Origin: a bacterium
Lineage (GTDB): Bacteria; Oederibacteriota; JAJYGY01
Assembly (NCBI GenBank): GCA_021790555.1
Contig: JAJYGY010000123.1
Span: 1 to 13,171, forward strand
DNA: 13,171 bases
Reading direction: 5' to 3'
Below, in pieces: positions 12,509-13,171 of the stretch. Both the position numbers and the translations under genes were made by a program. Position 1 is the stretch's first letter, and each line of letters starts with the position of its first letter. The notes beneath the pieces are model-generated. The model was not told where the DNA came from and searched no databases. It saw only the letters and a program-made list of their open reading frames with translations.

Positions 12509-13171
12509 TCACCAGGGCAGCGGACGGTCCTTGACTTCCCTTTCCCACAGCTCCCGCACCCGGCGCACGGTCTCCTCCGGCATGCTCCTGCCCGGGGCGG
12601 CCAGGTTGGAGGTGGCCTGCCGCAGGTCCCGCATGCCCGGGATGGCGCAGGAGACCCCGGGATGGGCCAGGACGAACTGCAGGGCCGCCTGGGACATCTC
12701 CGTGCCCGGCGGCGCCATGAAGCCCAGCTCCCCCACCAGGGCCGCCCGGCGCCGGATGTCGGCGCGGCTCCAGCGCCGGCGCACGCCCGAGAAACGGCTG
12801 GCGGCCGTGTAGGCCCCGCCCAGCCAGCCCGAATCCAGGGGCACCTTGGCCAGCAGGCCCACGCGCCGTTCGCGGGCCTGGCCGAAGGCCAAGGCCGGCT
12901 CCTGGTGCAGGGCGTTGAAGAGCACCTCGATCACCTGCCCCCTGGTCCTTTCCAGCGCCAGGCGCATGGGGCGCGACCAGTCCAGCGAGGCGCCATAGGC
13001 CCGGATCTTGCCCTCGGCCTTCAGCTTCTCCATCTCGGCGTAGAGCGGGTGGTTCTGGTCCAGCACCTCGTCGGGCGGGTTGTGCAGCAGCAGCACCTCC
13101 ACCCGGTCGGTGCCCAGGCGCCTCAGGCTGCCTTCCAGGCTGGCGCGCAGGGCCGCCGGCCCGCCGAGATC
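12509..13171 (-). CDS. Aldo/keto reductase, N-terminus cut by the window edge
   Basis: The last 220 residues are visible; the frame is open to the right edge and starts beyond it. The visible part has SLRRLGTDRVEVLLLHNPPD, with the family His in LLLLH, then KAEGKIRAYGASL, NALHQEP, and LAHPGVSCAIPGMRDLRQATSN, the NADPH-phosphate recognition region of the (beta/alpha)8 reductases. The Asp, Tyr and Lys of the catalytic tetrad lie in the missing part, so activity cannot be judged. The substrate cannot be named. No signal peptide is expected. It is 7 bases from rfaE2, so it is probably the upstream gene of the same transcript; a direct role in heptose synthesis is not suggested by the sequence. 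Confidence 0.9.
   Translation of the reverse strand, partial: DLGGPAALRASLEGSLRRLGTDRVEVLLLHNPPDEVLDQNHPLYAEMEKLKAEGKIRAYGASLDWSRPMRLALERTRGQVIEVLFNALHQEPALAFGQARERRVGLLAKVPLDSGWLGGAYTAASRFSGVRRRWSRADIRRRAALVGELGFMAPPGTEMSQAALQFVLAHPGVSCAIPGMRDLRQATSNLAAPGRSMPEETVRRVRELWEREVKDRPLPW

Noticed and set aside
1253..13171. Very frequent CAGGGCC / GGCCCTG words that look like a dispersed repeat
   Set aside because: They mostly come from the favoured codon pair GCC CTG (Ala-Leu) in minus-strand genes, and have no regular spacing or intergenic enrichment.
1..13171. CRISPR array, tRNA, rRNA, insertion sequence or phage structural genes
   Set aside because: None was seen: no spaced direct repeats, no tRNA-like cloverleaf noticed, no transposase or integrase frame on either strand.

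Overview
The window is 13,171 bases in which every supported gene reads on the minus strand, so it is best followed from right to left. It has two unlike parts. From about 1,220 to the right edge the DNA is very GC-rich (about 70 % by eye), with GC-ending codons and Lys mostly AAG. From 1 to about 1,219 it is much poorer in GC (about 40 % by eye). The GC-rich part looks like the chromosome of a Gram-negative bacterium with LPS heptose genes, beta-barrel outer membrane proteins, and a secreted peptidase carrying a FlgD/type IX-like C-terminal tail next to a PorV/PorQ protein. That combination would suit a high-GC Elusimicrobiota-like or other deep Gram-negative lineage. No marker gene settles this, so the placement is only a guess.

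Layout from right to left. 13171-12509: 3' part of an aldo/keto reductase. 12501-11006: two ADP-heptose genes, a stand-alone RfaE2 adenylyltransferase and a family 9 glycosyltransferase (heptosyltransferase), joined by an ATGA overlap. 10984-7972: the housekeeping run yicC, gmk, rpoZ, coaBC. The coaBC gene is split into coaC and coaB frames at a run of nine A (8628-8636). 7975-4428: S8 peptidase, PorV/PorQ-family protein and family 4 uracil-DNA glycosylase, packed tightly enough to be co-transcribed with the genes before them. 4332-3661: a small outer membrane protein with its own sigma70-type promoter and an intrinsic terminator. 3529-1253: priA. The order yicC-gmk-rpoZ-coaBC-priA is a known conserved bacterial cluster. 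Here four genes sit between coaBC and priA.

Left of priA comes the low-GC segment. It holds a 75-residue basic protein and, 33 bases downstream, a SDH_sah-family (SppA/ClpP-fold) serine protease-like protein that runs off the left edge. They look like one two-gene unit of foreign origin, with a perfect 15-base palindrome just upstream of the first start codon.

How the genes fit together: the right part links LPS inner-core heptose supply, RNA turnover (YicC), GMP phosphorylation, RNA polymerase assembly (omega) and coenzyme A synthesis. The middle part looks like an envelope or secretion block. The points most worth a second look are the coaBC frameshift site, the translationally linked S8 peptidase/PorV pair, and the foreign protease cassette. 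No RNA gene, CRISPR array, insertion sequence or replication origin was seen. No stretch over 300 bases lacks a gene; the longest gaps are about 125-131 bases (1128-1252 and 3530-3660).
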